From the NCBI GenBank assembly GCA_030512335.1, contig JAULSU010000002.1, positions 5,580,001-5,644,000 of the forward strand: a DNA stretch of 64,000 nucleotides. Reading direction: 5' to 3'. The notes under the pieces were generated by a model that was given only the letters and a program-made list of their open reading frames with translations, made no database searches and was not told the DNA's origin. Below are positions 33,222 to 44,660 of this stretch, piece after piece; positions within the stretch are counted from its first letter, which is position 1; the number at the start of each line of letters is the position of its first letter. This stretch comes from Immersiella caudata (Eukaryota; Ascomycota; Sordariomycetes; Sordariales; Lasiosphaeriaceae). A program made the translations under genes and the position numbers.

Positions 33222-33830
33222 ATGTCCCAACCCCTCTTTGGACTGGTCGCCGCCGGCCAACCAGTCATAGTGACGCCAACACAGACGCCCAACCCCACAT
33301 CCTTCATATTCGCCGTCCCATCCCCACCATCCAAGACTTCATCCCACGTCGTGGTCTTCCTCTTGCCCGGGGTGAGCCTCCCAGAGGGCACGGCTGCCGC
33401 GATCTACCTAGTCGCACCCCCTGGACCAGGCCAAGCCGAGCCCAATTCCAAATTCCTCGGGGGAATCGGAACTGGCAAGGAGAGCGCCATATTCAAAGTT
33501 GGCGTTGACAACACCGGGGGTATTGTACTAGGTGTATCAGTCGAACCTGCTGCGTCGGTTGCTCAGAGAATGGAAGCACTTAGCGCCGGGAAGCAGGCAG
33601 CGGAAGGGAGTACGGCACTCACGCTTGCTTCTCAGACGCCGCAGGCGACGACTTTGGTGTTGGCACAGCGTATTATCAAGAATGCCTTTAACTTTCTGGC
33701 ATCGTACAGCGGGCAGGCGGGGCCAGGTGGTGTCGAGGTGGTACCCCTGAGAGCCTTTGAAGAGTGGTGGAAGAAGTTCGAGGGGAAAATAAGGTCCGAT
33801 CCTGGGTTCCTGAAACGTGATGGTGAGTAG
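33222..33830 (+). CDS. opi10: OPI10/Hikeshi family protein
   Basis: A single exon of 202 residues, close to the 197 of human Hikeshi. It starts MSQPLFGLVAAGQPV and has the family's hydrophobic SHVVVFLLPGVSLPEGTAAA (about 45-64), KFLGGIGTGKESAIFKVG, a middle SVAQRMEAL, and a C-terminal helical part with KNAFNFLASYSGQ and a tryptophan motif (FEEWWKKFEGKI). Hikeshi carries Hsp70 into the nucleus during heat stress; OPI10 in yeast was named for an inositol phenotype. The ATG at 33222 is the only one matching the family N-terminus. The end GATGGTGAGTAG also contains a possible donor (GGTGAG), so a spliced C-terminus cannot be excluded. Confidence 0.9.
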   Translation: MSQPLFGLVAAGQPVIVTPTQTPNPTSFIFAVPSPPSKTSSHVVVFLLPGVSLPEGTAAAIYLVAPPGPGQAEPNSKFLGGIGTGKESAIFKVGVDNTGGIVLGVSVEPAASVAQRMEALSAGKQAAEGSTALTLASQTPQATTLVLAQRIIKNAFNFLASYSGQAGPGGVEVVPLRAFEEWWKKFEGKIRSDPGFLKRDGE

Positions 33831-34264
33831 GATCTCGCCATAACCGAGGCACAATAAGGGTGCCTTGAATGGATTAGCACTGCAAAAGATTGGGGAGGTG
33901 AGGGTATCATGTCTCATGGTTGCACCAGTGTTGTATCACTTTAAGAGAAGAAGAGGCGTAAACAAAAGTGTGTACATGAAAAGGAAAAAAGTCAATAAAG
34001 ATGTATTGCTCATATTCAATGCACGATACGTAGTAGAAAGACTGGTCGTCGAACAAAAAGAAAAAGAACCGGAACGCCGTTGCCATGAATACGGGTTCCG
34101 CCCTCTAATGGTACAATACATGAGAATTATTGTTATTTTCCGTTTCGTCTCTCCATCTAGACACTTCAACGCCAGCGCTTCGAGCCGTCTCCATGTTTGG
34201 CTGCTTGTGACGTCCAACCGTATCATCACCCGCCGCCACCACCGCCCTGTCCCCATGGTTATCA
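33831..34264. other. Convergent 3' intergenic region
   Basis: A 434-bp gap between opi10 and the mannosyltransferase gene, A/T-rich in the first half as expected for 3' ends. Nothing else was recognised. Confidence 0.5.
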
Positions 34265-36009
34265 TCACCTATCCTCCGTTACCTGTTGCCCCCCTCTCCG
34301 CGGTTGTCTTTCCTCCTTCTTTTCTTCTTTTCTCGTCTCCTTGCGCTCCTCCCTCTGAGCCTTGATGAGCTTGTCGGGTTTCTCCTTGGATTCAGCTGCG
34401 CCGCCGCCCTGCTTCTTCTTTTCTTGCAGGACGATATTCTGCATTTCCGTCTTGTCCTTTTCCCATTGACTGCTGGTGTCGCCAAAGTTTTCCTTCATCT
34501 TTTTGGCCTTTTCGGCTTTTTGCTTTTCTTCTTGATCGCGGAGGAGTTTCTCTTGTTCCATTTGCTAGGGCGAGTTAGATTGGTTGCTAAATTTTGTCAG
34601 GGGCTGCTTGACTTACCTCCATGTGCTTTATGTCGTCGACGCTGGGCTCGTACAAATGCCAGATTGTGTAATGGGGGAGACCGACGACAGAGAACTCCAT
34701 CTTTCTGGCCATCTGGGGGGAGTTAGTATGCCCTCTACTAGTGATCCATCGGCAAGACTTACCTTTCCAAATCCTTCAGTCTCGGCATGCTTCTCGAAGC
34801 TGAAAGCCGGGAAATGGACGCCATAACGGAAGACCTTGGCCTTCGCGAGAATGCTGACACCACCGACACCATCGATCTCCATTTCCATATCCGGATCACC
34901 GTAGGGGTCGCGAAGGTACGCAAGATGGGGTCTCCATGTCGCGTACTCGGCGTATCCTTCCACAATGACTGCATCCTCATCAAGGGTATCGGCCAGCGCG
35001 AGGGCAGTCTCGGATTCTTGCCATGAATTCAAGTCGTAGGGTTGCTCTCCGCCAAGCCAATCGGGTAGTGGACGCCACACATCTGTGCATTGAATCAGTA
35101 TTCGGCCAATTCGAAAAACACCAGAGACAACTGAGCTTACTCGGCACGATAACATCCTTGTTGTGACGCATCAGGTCCTCCAAGATCGTGAAGGGAGCCG
35201 TCTCTACATCGACGTCTCGCCAGTACACCCACGAGTGATACGGGCGAAGCGCCGCGCTAAGCAGCCAATTCCGCGCCTGCGCCATGAGCTTTCTCCTGCT
35301 CGCTTGAGCCGCGAAGCCGTGACGACTCTCCACATCCTGGTTGACCTTCTGCCCGAAATCCTTCTCAATGATCGAGATCTCGCCGTAATGCTGTGTATCG
35401 TCCTCATCGGCCTGGATCTTCTCCAGGTTCTCCAACAATACATTCAGCGTGTTGTCCTTCGAATCCGACACCAGGAATGCCAGGTCGATCAGATGGTGAG
35501 GATACGTAAAGTTGTGAAGGTGCCCGAAGAACATCGCGAGATGCGACTCAGCGTCTCGCAATGGCACGCAAAGCAGAATTCGCTCCTCTTTTTGCCACCC
35601 TTGTGCAGTGCCCTGCACGTCAGACAGGTCGTAGTACCGCACCGTCTCTAGCTGGAAGTCATCACCGCTGGACAACAGCCCCAGCGAGAAGATCGAAAAC
35701 AGCGAGCCGCCGCCAGGCCGGAGGAACATCCAAAATAGTAAACAGACCGCCGCGATTATTCCCAGTCGTACAAACAGTCGCCTTCTCCTACGAAACGACG
35801 GTGTTGTGCCTCGTGGTTGGAACCTGCAAAGGGGCCGGCGCCCTCCAGTTAGTCTCGCGCTCTTTCATCTCTGCGTCCTCAAGAGAGGAATCGGCGACGC
35901 ACCTGTGCGGAGAAAGTTCAAATGTGCCTCCCCGCGGATACCCATTGGAGTATCCGCTAACATGATGCCTTGGGGTCACCTTGGACCCCGAAGTCGCGAA
36001 GGGCAGCAT
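34265..36009 (-). CDS. Anp1/Mnn9/Van1-family alpha-mannosyltransferase (Golgi)
   Basis: Five exons, 36009-35903, 35823-35141, 35082-34763, 34712-34617 and 34564-34265, give 501 residues. It is a type II membrane protein: a short basic cytosolic tail (RRRRRLFVRLG), one membrane anchor at about residues 53-70, then the luminal catalytic domain. Family hallmarks are ILLCVPLRDAESHL, DLAFLVSDS, the DVD metal site in WVYWRDVDVE (about 239-241) and NVWRPLPDWLGGEQPYDLNSW. The last 100 residues are a highly charged Lys/Glu coiled coil, which I recall in filamentous Anp1 orthologues, so Anp1 is favoured over Mnn9. Anp1 works in a mannan polymerase complex of the cis-Golgi that extends N-glycans. Intron 1 has a CTAAC branch and a TTTGCAG acceptor; the exon 1 model is the least certain part. 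Confidence 0.88.
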
Positions 36010-38303
36010 TGGTCGGACTCTGCACGAGGGCAGCTAACGGAAACGCTGTCCCCTTTTTGCGCTGCACCCTGGACGTCGGAGCGCCGGAAAGCTCTGGGTG
36101 TATCTCGATATCGCAGGCAGGACGGGATCCTCGGATTCTCGATGGGCTCGAATCGTCGTCGATCAACGCATCGTCGTCAGAGGGCGCGAGGATGGTGCAG
36201 AAAGCAGTCGCGCTCGAGTTGCACGAAAGTTGTCAAAAGGTGTTCGCATCAGCCTCTCACGAAAGATTGTCCAGTGGCGTTTCGTTTCTGAGTCCCGGCA
36301 GGCCAAGCGCCCTCCTGGCTTGGGTGCCCAGAGTGGGGACCAGGATACGACGAGTGGATGTTACTAGGGGGTGAAACGCCGCAAACGGCCTGACCAAGTC
36401 AGGCGAAGGTACCTCAGCGAAAGTACTTGATTGGCGTAAATTTTCCTTACAATAGACTCTCAAATTGCGACTTGCTTGGCTCGAGAAACCCGTCCAAATG
36501 CCAAATGTTCCGCCGAAATGGCATCTCCAAACCGGAACACGGCACCTCCAACAGCATGCACTAAATAGGATGAACGCAAGACTTCCGTTTCTGCATTTAA
36601 CATTGAAGTATATTTATTATCTTCCTAATTGCGTACCTGGCCGCTAACAACACAGCCCGGCAGTTACTCTGCTCTGGGGCTGCAGGATGTTTATCAGCGT
36701 CAAGAATGATGTTGATGCAAGGCATTCATCTCTGCTGACCACCGCAGCTTTAAGAACATCAATTACACGATAGAATCTGCGATGTTAGTCAACGAAAGTG
36801 GATACGGGGCAATCATCCCTCGCGGGAGCAATCCCAAACACCAGAAGCTGCAAGTGGAAAGATGGAAAGAAGTCTACTGTGGCAGGTTAGCCAGGCTCCA
36901 GGATGGTTACAATGTCACCATGAGAGAAGATGTTGTTCAGAAAAGCCAGTTAATTCAGCCTTACAAAGCCGGCCCAAGCTGCCATGCGACAAAACGCCAC
37001 ACGATAGACTCGGACAACGGAAGCCAAATGACAACCCGAAGGAAGACACCACAACTGATCCTCGCGCCCGAAGACACTACAGTGCGGGTGGGTGGCTCGG
37101 CCCGTAAATATCATTGAATGGATAGACTGTGTTCATCATAACAAAGTGCGGGGCGGTGTGTGCTAGTCGGGACGAGAGGTGAACCTACCAAGTGGAAAGA
37201 TGACGCTCGTGTGGTTGGAAGTGTTGGATTGAAGGATTGAACTGTTCACTTGGTCGAATTAGCCAAGTTCCTCGCAAAAATATGCAGGTGCCAAATGTTG
37301 TGAAGTGCTTGTCATATCAGAAAAGTTTTGGTATATTGGTTGTCGCTCATTATTGTTCAGAAGCAGAACTGAAAAAATAGGCTTTCATCATGGACAAGGG
37401 AGAGAGAAGAAAATGGCGGGGTCTTACCAGAGGAGCAAATGCTGGGATCATTTCCGTAAGTGAATGCTGCTCTCTGCGCCCAAAGTTAGCCAGAGCTCTC
37501 TGGTGCTTGCTCGATGAGGGTTGCGAAGCAGAAGGAGTCAGATGGTAGTGCATGTAGGTATATTGCGCTCATAGAAAATCGCGTGACCTGTAGGTAAAGA
37601 TTCTTCATAAAAGAGGGTGCAGGGCAGAAAGAGATCGGTGATATTGCCAACTTACCATGAGAAGCCAGTATCGTGTTGTTGAGGTGAAGCAATCCATCGG
37701 CCCAAGATTGGATGCAGAGTTGGAAGATGTGGTTCTCGACGTGCTCACAACGCCAACCGCGCAAGTTTGCTGGTGAGGCGAAAAGCTACACCTCCGGCAT
37801 AATTGATGCGCAGAGTTTGGCAAGAACAGCGAGTTCTTGCGAGCTCGCCGCTCGCGGGCTGGTCATCGTGGACGTTGAGGGCGAGGCTGATCGCGTGTGC
37901 AAGTTGTAAAGATGAGGAAGGAATTGGATTTCTAAGTCGAGATTTTAAGTCGATTTTTTCTGCCAAAATGCTAGGCGGTGGGGTCGGCCCAAGTGGGGCA
38001 ATGCTTGTGGCTGGCCCAACCCTCTGCAGCAAGCAGCAGTGCACGAGCCACCTAAAAGTCGTCCCTTTTGAGGTTGCAAAAGGCATCGACAACACAGTAA
38101 AAGCGAACCGCGAAACAGACGTGAAAACTGCCCAGAAGAAGCCTTTTTAAGACAAGCTCATTAACAAACATCTCACTTCTCATCTTGGGAAACACTGTAA
38201 AACCCTTCCCGGCCACTACAGAAACATTTCCTCGGAGCCCTCTCACAGAGATCTCAACTGAGTCGTCAAGACTCCCCAGAAACCACCAAGTCGCAGCAGC
38301 ACC
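36010..38303. other. Divergent intergenic region, partly AT-rich
   Basis: About 2.3 kb between the mannosyltransferase and mtr3. Base composition drifts AT-rich around 36400-37650. Open frames are under 165 codons, overlap on opposite strands and show no domain. No transposon ends, tRNA or long repeats were seen. Confidence 0.5.
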
Positions 38304-39218
38304 ATGGCCGACAGAAGACGAATCAACGGCCCTGCCGGAGCAACAATCCCTCCCATATTCGATGACGGCGTCGACAAGAAAACGGCCTCACAGAAGCCCA
38401 CCAGATCTCGGCCTGCCAATGCTGTTCGACACACATGTGAGGCAGACAAATCCCAAATTTTCCACCAGCGCTGACCTATTTCTTCAGTTCTCAAAACCGG
38501 GGTCACACCATCAGCATCCGGGTCTGCCTACTTGGAAGTTGAGGTGCCCGGAAAGCCTGGGGTTTCAGGCCTGAAGCTGAGCTGTACGGTTCATGGCCCA
38601 AGATCTCTCCCGAGATCGAGCCCGTTTGCTCCTCACATCATCCTCACGACTCATGTCAAATTTGCCCCATTCGCTACGAAGCAGCGGCGCGGTTATCTCC
38701 GTGACCCGACCGAGCGAGATCTGGGCTCCCATCTTGAGACGGCTCTTCGAGGTGCCATCATCGCCGACCGATGGCCCAAAAGTGGTGTGGATATCATCGT
38801 TTCTATCATCGAGGGAGACCAGGATCGGGAGACGTCAAAGGAACAGGGAGATGAGTCTTGGGACATGATGAACGCGCTTAGTGGTTGCATCACCGTGGCA
38901 TCAGCCGCTCTCGCAGACGCCGGGATCGACTGCGTGGACACCGTTGCAGGAGGTGTAGCCGCCCTGGTCAGAGAGGAAGCTAACAATGGGGTGGCGAAGA
39001 TTGTCATCGACCCGGTTCCCTCAGAGCACGTCAAAATCGAGGCTGCTTGCTGCGTAGCCTACCTCCCCACAAGAGACGAAATCACCAACCTGTGGTTCAA
39101 GGGAGATATGCCAGACGATAACATGAACACGTACATGGAGCTAGTTCAGCAAGGAATCCAAGCGTCCAAATTCGCCAACAGAGTACTTGTCCAGAGCATT
39201 AGCGAGACCGTAGGATGA
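38304..39218 (+). CDS. mtr3: Exosome core subunit Mtr3 (RNase PH-like)
   Basis: Two exons, 38304-38436 and 38488-39218, encode 287 residues. The intron is 51 nt with a GTGAGG donor, a GCTGACC branch and a TTCTTCAG acceptor. After a basic N-terminal tail (MADRRRINGPAG) the RNase PH fold follows: GSAYLEVEVPGKP, LSCTVHGPRSLPR, the LRGAIIADRWPKSGVDI strand-helix, and SGCITVASAALADAGIDC. Fungal Mtr3 keeps the fold but not the phosphorolytic site; it is one of the six ring subunits of the RNA exosome in nucleus and cytoplasm. Rrp46 or Rrp41 are less likely because of the N-terminal tail and the insertion around EGDQDRETSKEQG. Confidence 0.88.
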
Positions 39219-40541
39219 AGAGCAGCTACAGTTAGTTCTATTCCCGATCACCCTGCATTCGGAACTGCAGTTGAGCTACGACCTATTCCAGGATTGTTAC
39301 CAGTGGGTAGCTTCGGGCTCGGGTGTCTTGGCCACCAACGATAGTGTCCAAGCACAGCGAACAAGTTTCACCAGCACCGCTAGGGCATTGATAGCCACAG
39401 CGAGTTGAAGGACCAGTCAGACAAAAACCGAGCGAGCGAACCTCGCATGGTAATTACGTCTGCATGGTGTCAGATATGTGGGAAACCTCTAGATTACAGA
39501 GTATGTAAATAGAGTGCTCTCCAAGGTACCAACTTCAATGCATGCGATGTTCCTGTTGGAAGCGCTGTGGTAGCTGACCCCACCTGCAGCCAAGGTCGTA
39601 CGAGTTCGTATTTTCAGTGAAGGTTCTCTCGGTTCTCTGAGCAACAGTCCCGTCTTGGGCCCGATTCTTGGACTTTTGCCGCCATGTTTCTTCTATTTTG
39701 CAGACAAACGGCAGATGGGGAACGGGAACCGCTTGAAAGTTGGTACATGGTGGGGTGGATTGGCGCCCTGGTCGATCCTTGCTTACGCGTCGTCTCCGTT
39801 CCGCACGTTTGAGACCTGCCAATCCCTCGTGCATGTGCCCGGATTTTGTAGAAATAATTGGCATCTCGATTCCAGGACCAAAAACGGCGACTCAGTTTGT
39901 TACCGGCAAGATCGCATCGCCGTTTCAAGACAGGCGAAACACTTGTAAAAACCAGGAAATGAGGACAGGCATCATTTTAATTGCCGTGGACACTCGTCTT
40001 CGGCAAGCCAGGTTCAATGCAACGGTTGGTCCAAGCATATGGAGGGGCTAGATTGCGGTCTCGAAAAAAAAGGGTCGCCGGAAGAACACGCTAGCTTATC
40101 GCGCGTAACCCCCCTGACGTTATCGGCTGGTTATGTGTCGTCGTTCGCCTGCTGCTCTTCTGCAAACATCTAGAAACGGGTGATGTCCTCATCAGCTCTA
40201 CTCAGCCCTCTCGGACTGAGCCTCTTTCCCTCGTTACTGCTTACGCTGTGCGCTTTTCGTCCCTAGACCTACTCTCATTGCCAAACCCAGTTTCTGTTTT
40301 GCGCATACAACCTTCTAATCTAATATTCCTCTTCGTTTCTAGTCGTCACATTCTCCAGCATCGATCCGGACTCCATCCGCCGCATCCGTCATTTGTCGAG
40401 GAGGGGCGCTGCGCATTCGACCCACGCGGCGATAGCTGGTCTTATCTCACAGTCTCGAGACACAAGCATCTCCGACACAGCTGGAACAATTGACCAGGGA
40501 TTGAACTACAATCGCGATTGTATGATTGAACGTCTGTCATA
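39219..40541. other. Intergenic region, no supported gene
   Basis: About 1.3 kb between mtr3 and the apyrase gene. Short frames only. A CT-rich stretch at about 40190-40350 looks like the apyrase leader. Confidence 0.5.
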
Positions 40542-42670
40542 ATGGGGAAGAAGTGTAAGTGGGGGCGACAAAGGCGCATCGTTCGCGAAGCTGACGGTCG
40601 GTAGCGCGATGGGGCGTCATTCTGGACGCCGGCTCGTCGGGGACACGACTGCACATATACCAATGGAAAGACCCTGAGAAGGCCAGGAAGAAGGCATCGG
40701 CCGAGGAACTTCGCAGCCTACCGAAGCTGGTGACAGAGAAGAAATGGACGAAGAAGATCCGACCCGGGGTATCGACATTCGGCGAGAAACCGAAGGATGT
40801 CGGGCCGGAACACCTGAATGACCTGGTTCAACATGCGCTCAAATATATCCCCGAGGATAAGATCCAAGACACGCCGATCTTTTTGATGGCGACCGCGGGC
40901 ATGCGCCTTCTTCCCAAGGTCCAGCAGACCGGTCTCACCCGGGAGATCTGCTCGTACCTACAACAAAACACAAAATTCTCGTTGCCCGACTGCGGATTGC
41001 ATATTCAGGTCATTCCGGGCGAGACAGAAGGGTTATACGGGTGGATTGCGGCAAATTATCTCCTTGGTGGCTTCGATCGGCCTGACGCTCACAAGCACGG
41101 AAAGGGGCACCATACATACGGATTCCTCGATATGGGTGGTGCGTCTGCCCAAATAGCTTTTGCGCCGAATGCGACGGAAGCCGAAAAGCACGCCAATGAC
41201 CTCAAACTCTTGCGACTGCGGACTCTTGACGGCGCGCCGGCCGAGTACAGGTTATTCACTGCATCGTGGCTCGGATTCGGTGTAAATCGGGCGCGGGAGG
41301 CATTCGTGGAAGCGCTTCAGGAGGTATACGTAGAGACACACTCCAAAGAGCTTCCGGATCCATGTTTGCCAAAGTCGCTGAGAACCACGTTGGACGGCAC
41401 TGTGGTCACAGAGAAGAAGCCCAACGAGATGACCCTGGTTGGAACAGGAGCTTTCCAAGAATGCTTAGAACTTACGCAACCGCTTCTCGGGAAAGACAAG
41501 CCATGCCCAGACTCCCCGTGCCTGATCAACGGCCAACACGTTCCCGCCATCGATTTTGACGTCAACCATTTTGTCGGCGTTTCGGAATACTGGCACACCA
41601 CCCATGGCGTATTTGGGGGCAAGGATAACGAGGCCTACGATTTTACGACATATCTGAAGAGGGTAAAAGACTATTGCAGCCGCGACTGGTCGGCGATCGC
41701 ATCCAGCATCGACAGTCGCGAAAAGAACGATCTCCGGAATGCACAGGAGGCTTGCTTCAAGGCCTCTTGGATCATTAACGTGCTTCACGAGGGTGTTGGT
41801 ATTCCCCGCATTGGAATCGACAAGATGCCAGGGTTCAACGTCTCGCACGGCGCTCTCGAACACGACAAAGACAAGGGCTTCCTCGACCCATTCCAAGCAG
41901 TCGACAAGATCGACAAGGTCGAAGTGAGCTGGACCCTCGGAAAGATGGTTCTGTACGCGGCTGGTCAAGTCCCCCCTAAGAGCGGGGACGATACCTACCC
42001 CGTTGGGTTCGGCAGCAATGGGCCTGCCACCATACCTCACGACTTCCAGTTCGCCGGCTCTACATGGCGAGCCCCTGGTGCGACTGGCAACCAGACGATA
42101 GACGAATGGGAAGACTATATGGGCAAGGCCAAGGGGACACCGGGCACGGGCTTCTTCGCTTTTGTCGTGCTCCTCATCTTCGTCGGCTACTTCTTCCGCA
42201 AGAAGGATCGTCGCATGCGCTTCTACGGAAAGGTGAACTCTTTCATGCGGAGGTCACGTCGTCCTGGCAGCCCGAGAAAGAGCGCAAGAGGGTTCTCAGG
42301 CCTGACGAACAAGCTCTTCGGACGCTCCACCCCTTATGAGCGTGTGATGGAAGAAGGCGAGGCGAACCAGTTTGAGCTCGGCGATGTCGATGACGACGAT
42401 TACTCGGATTCAAGCGACGGGTCTCGATATGGCGTGGGAGCAAGTGGGAGTGGCAGCGGAGCGAGGGCTTCAGGCCTGGCTACACCGAAAGTGAACGCCT
42501 TCGACCCCCTATCAGTGCCCTTCGGATTCTCGGCACTCGATCGGAGTGGTCTGGTCGTCCGGACTGAGAGCCGTGAAAGGCTAGTGCCGCATCTTCAGGC
42601 GACGGGGCGACGAAGCAGAGCGGGCAGCCCGACAAGGCTCAAGAGTCCGTTGGTCCCGCCGCAGGCATGA
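40542..42670 (+). CDS. ynd1: Golgi apyrase / nucleoside diphosphatase Ynd1 (GDA1/CD39 family)
   Basis: A 13-nt first exon (40542-40554, MGKK plus one base) joins exon 2 at 40605-42670, giving about 692 residues. Apyrase-conserved regions are present: DAGSSGTR (12-19), ATAGMR (100-105), GETEGLYGWIAANY (about 143-156) and FLDMGGASAQ (about 178-187). A single membrane anchor lies near residues 517-535 (FFAFVVLLIFVGYFF), followed by a basic then acidic Ser/Gly-rich cytosolic tail of about 157 residues. Ynd1 hydrolyses nucleoside di- and triphosphates in the Golgi lumen so that GMP/UMP can be exchanged during glycosylation. This C-terminal anchor distinguishes it from Gda1, whose anchor is N-terminal. 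Confidence 0.94.
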
Positions 42671-43172
42671 GCGGCAAGTCTTGATGATAGCTCTCTTTTT
42701 GGATTAGCCATGTAGAATATCCATGCATTACATGGTTCAGCGATGTATTCATGTTGTCGATAGGGATGGGCAAGATCTGCTTTAGCACTAGGCATGGAGT
42801 TTGGGCAGATCTGAGGCGGCGCTTTTTACTTGTGGGGCATGGCAAGGCCTTGTAGCTTGGCAATGAGCTTGTTGTGCAACTGTTTGCCGTTATACAGCTT
42901 ACGGGGCAATGTCGTGTGAGATCGGCCTGATCGGAGTCCTCGAGGGTGAGATCTTAGTGACATGTTCTGCACTTCAAGGCGCGTTCTGCAGGTTCTGAGT
43001 TATGGTTAACATTATAAGCTGAGTCAGCGGCTTTCGCCAAAGCGCTGCAACCACGCACAAGAACAAAAAGAAGCCGCCGTTACAGACCTTCCCAAACCCA
43101 GGCATCCCCCAACGTTCTCCAAACGTTTCCAGTCATCTGACACTCAAAAGAAGAACTGATCTGCAAAAGTTA
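42671..43172. other. Intergenic region
   Basis: About 500 bp between ynd1 and the tRNA gene, holding the presumed ynd1 3' UTR. The short T run that should end the tRNA transcript is at 43165-43168 (AAAA on the plus strand). Confidence 0.5.
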
Positions 43173-43278
43173 TGACACCAGTGGGGTTCGAACCCACGCC
43201 TCTCTCGAGATTAGAGATTTTAAGAAGATCTGTTCAACTTTCTTAAATCTAACGCAATAACCACTCTGCCATGGTGCC
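43173..43278 (-). tRNA. tRNA-Leu(UAA) with intron
   Basis: On the minus strand the acceptor stem GGCACCA pairs with TGGTGTC, with a G-U at the second pair. Box A (TGGCAGAGTGG) and box B (GGTTCGAAC) are present. The anticodon stem TTAGA/TCTAA encloses TT-TAA-G, so the anticodon is UAA. A long variable arm typical of tRNA-Leu follows. A 25-nt intron (43241-43217) sits one base 3' of the anticodon, the canonical place, and contains CTTAAA, complementary to UUUAAG of the anticodon loop. Discriminator base A is at 43173. A TTTT terminator follows within 10 nt. The intron would be removed by the Sen complex, whose Sen34 gene lies at 26583-27467. Confidence 0.93.
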
Positions 43279-44660
43279 AGTTTTATTGGTTGATTTGTTT
43301 TTTACGATATCGGGAACTAAGAAGGTATCACCAGAATTGATGGAGACGTGATGAAAAGGGGTTTTTCGGAGTTTCTCCCGCGACTCATTTCGCACACCAC
43401 ATCGATCACACTGGTTGAGCGACATTGCTACGCACTCTGAGAACGACACCAGGCAATACGGGACATTTGCTCTAATTAAGAGTGTCGCGGTGGTTGCACG
43501 CTGGCGAGTTGAATATCGGAATGCGTACCCGAGATTTCGCTCCACCCGCGCCGAGTTCCAGACTCTAGGATGTATTTGCAACTTTCCCAGATGGACATGG
43601 GAACTCTGCAGTACGTTGAAGACAGTTGCTTGGTCTTGCACTGCGCGTTGTAATTTAGTTCGATTTTCATCGACCTCCTACCTCCTGAAAACAGTTTCGG
43701 GAGATAAGTCTGTGAGGAGTTGACCCAAAGCAGGGTGGCACGTCAGTACTGAACGAAGGTTCTTTGTGTTGTGTTCTTGGTGACGATAGTCTTGGCAAAG
43801 TGCCCAACAGCTGTGTAAGTGACGCGATAATTGGTTGGGGGACAGCCGTTGCATCGAGGCTTCAAGTCTCAAAACTTTTATGGAGGGGCTTTTGGTGCAA
43901 TCCAAGACTCTGGATAATCCAATAACTGTCTCAGATATCTCCAGAGAGGCGTGGGTGGACGTTGCTAACGCCTCGTCATTTGGGAAGCCCACCCCCCCCC
44001 CCTTCCCCCTTTTTGTTGCCTGAACCCCCCCGAACCCATCCTCAATGCCCCGGCACCCCGACCAGGGCCCGACCTATCCGCACCTACACCAGGCATTAGC
44101 TCTCCTCTTGCGCTGGGTGTGCCTCCGACAGACCTCACCGTCCACTAAATGAGTCCAGCAGGGAATTAAATCTCGAGAAAGCCCTCGCGGAAATGGGTGA
44201 TCTACACTGAAGACGGCAACGGATCGGGCTAAAGTCTTCCTGGCCTGTTTCAATTCCGTTAGTAACACATGGCAATATCCTTGGCTTCGTTCCTTTCCAC
44301 TCATGGATCTGCTTTGGCCTACCTTGTTTTTTCCTGTATTTTTTTTCAAGGTATCTTTAGCATATTTTCGACGTTTTCATCATGACTTTCAAGAGAACTA
44401 CCACCTTTTCGCAAGACACAACGCCTGATGTAATTTTTCTGAGGTCTTGGTATGTGCCGTAGAACGCCGTCGTACGTAAAATATCGTTGTTTTGACGAAG
44501 GGGAGCTCCGATTAGATGTGGATAGTTGAGACGACGGCAAACGGTGAGAGATGCTGTCCGCCGCGGAGCAGGGGTCTTCCGCCTCGTAAGTGCACTTGCC
44601 GCCGTTATCACTCGTTGTTGAGAACCATGGAGTAAAATCTGACAAAAAAAAAGGCATTAG
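43279..44660. other. Intergenic region, no supported gene
   Basis: About 1.4 kb. A minus-strand frame at 44346-44726 and a plus-strand frame at 43415-43723 have no recognisable domain. C-rich runs occur at about 43989-44000 and 44027-44034. Confidence 0.45.

Noticed and set aside
36400..37650. AT-rich stretch as a possible RIP-mutated transposon
   Set aside because: No terminal repeats, no transposase or reverse-transcriptase remnants recognised, and the AT shift is mild.
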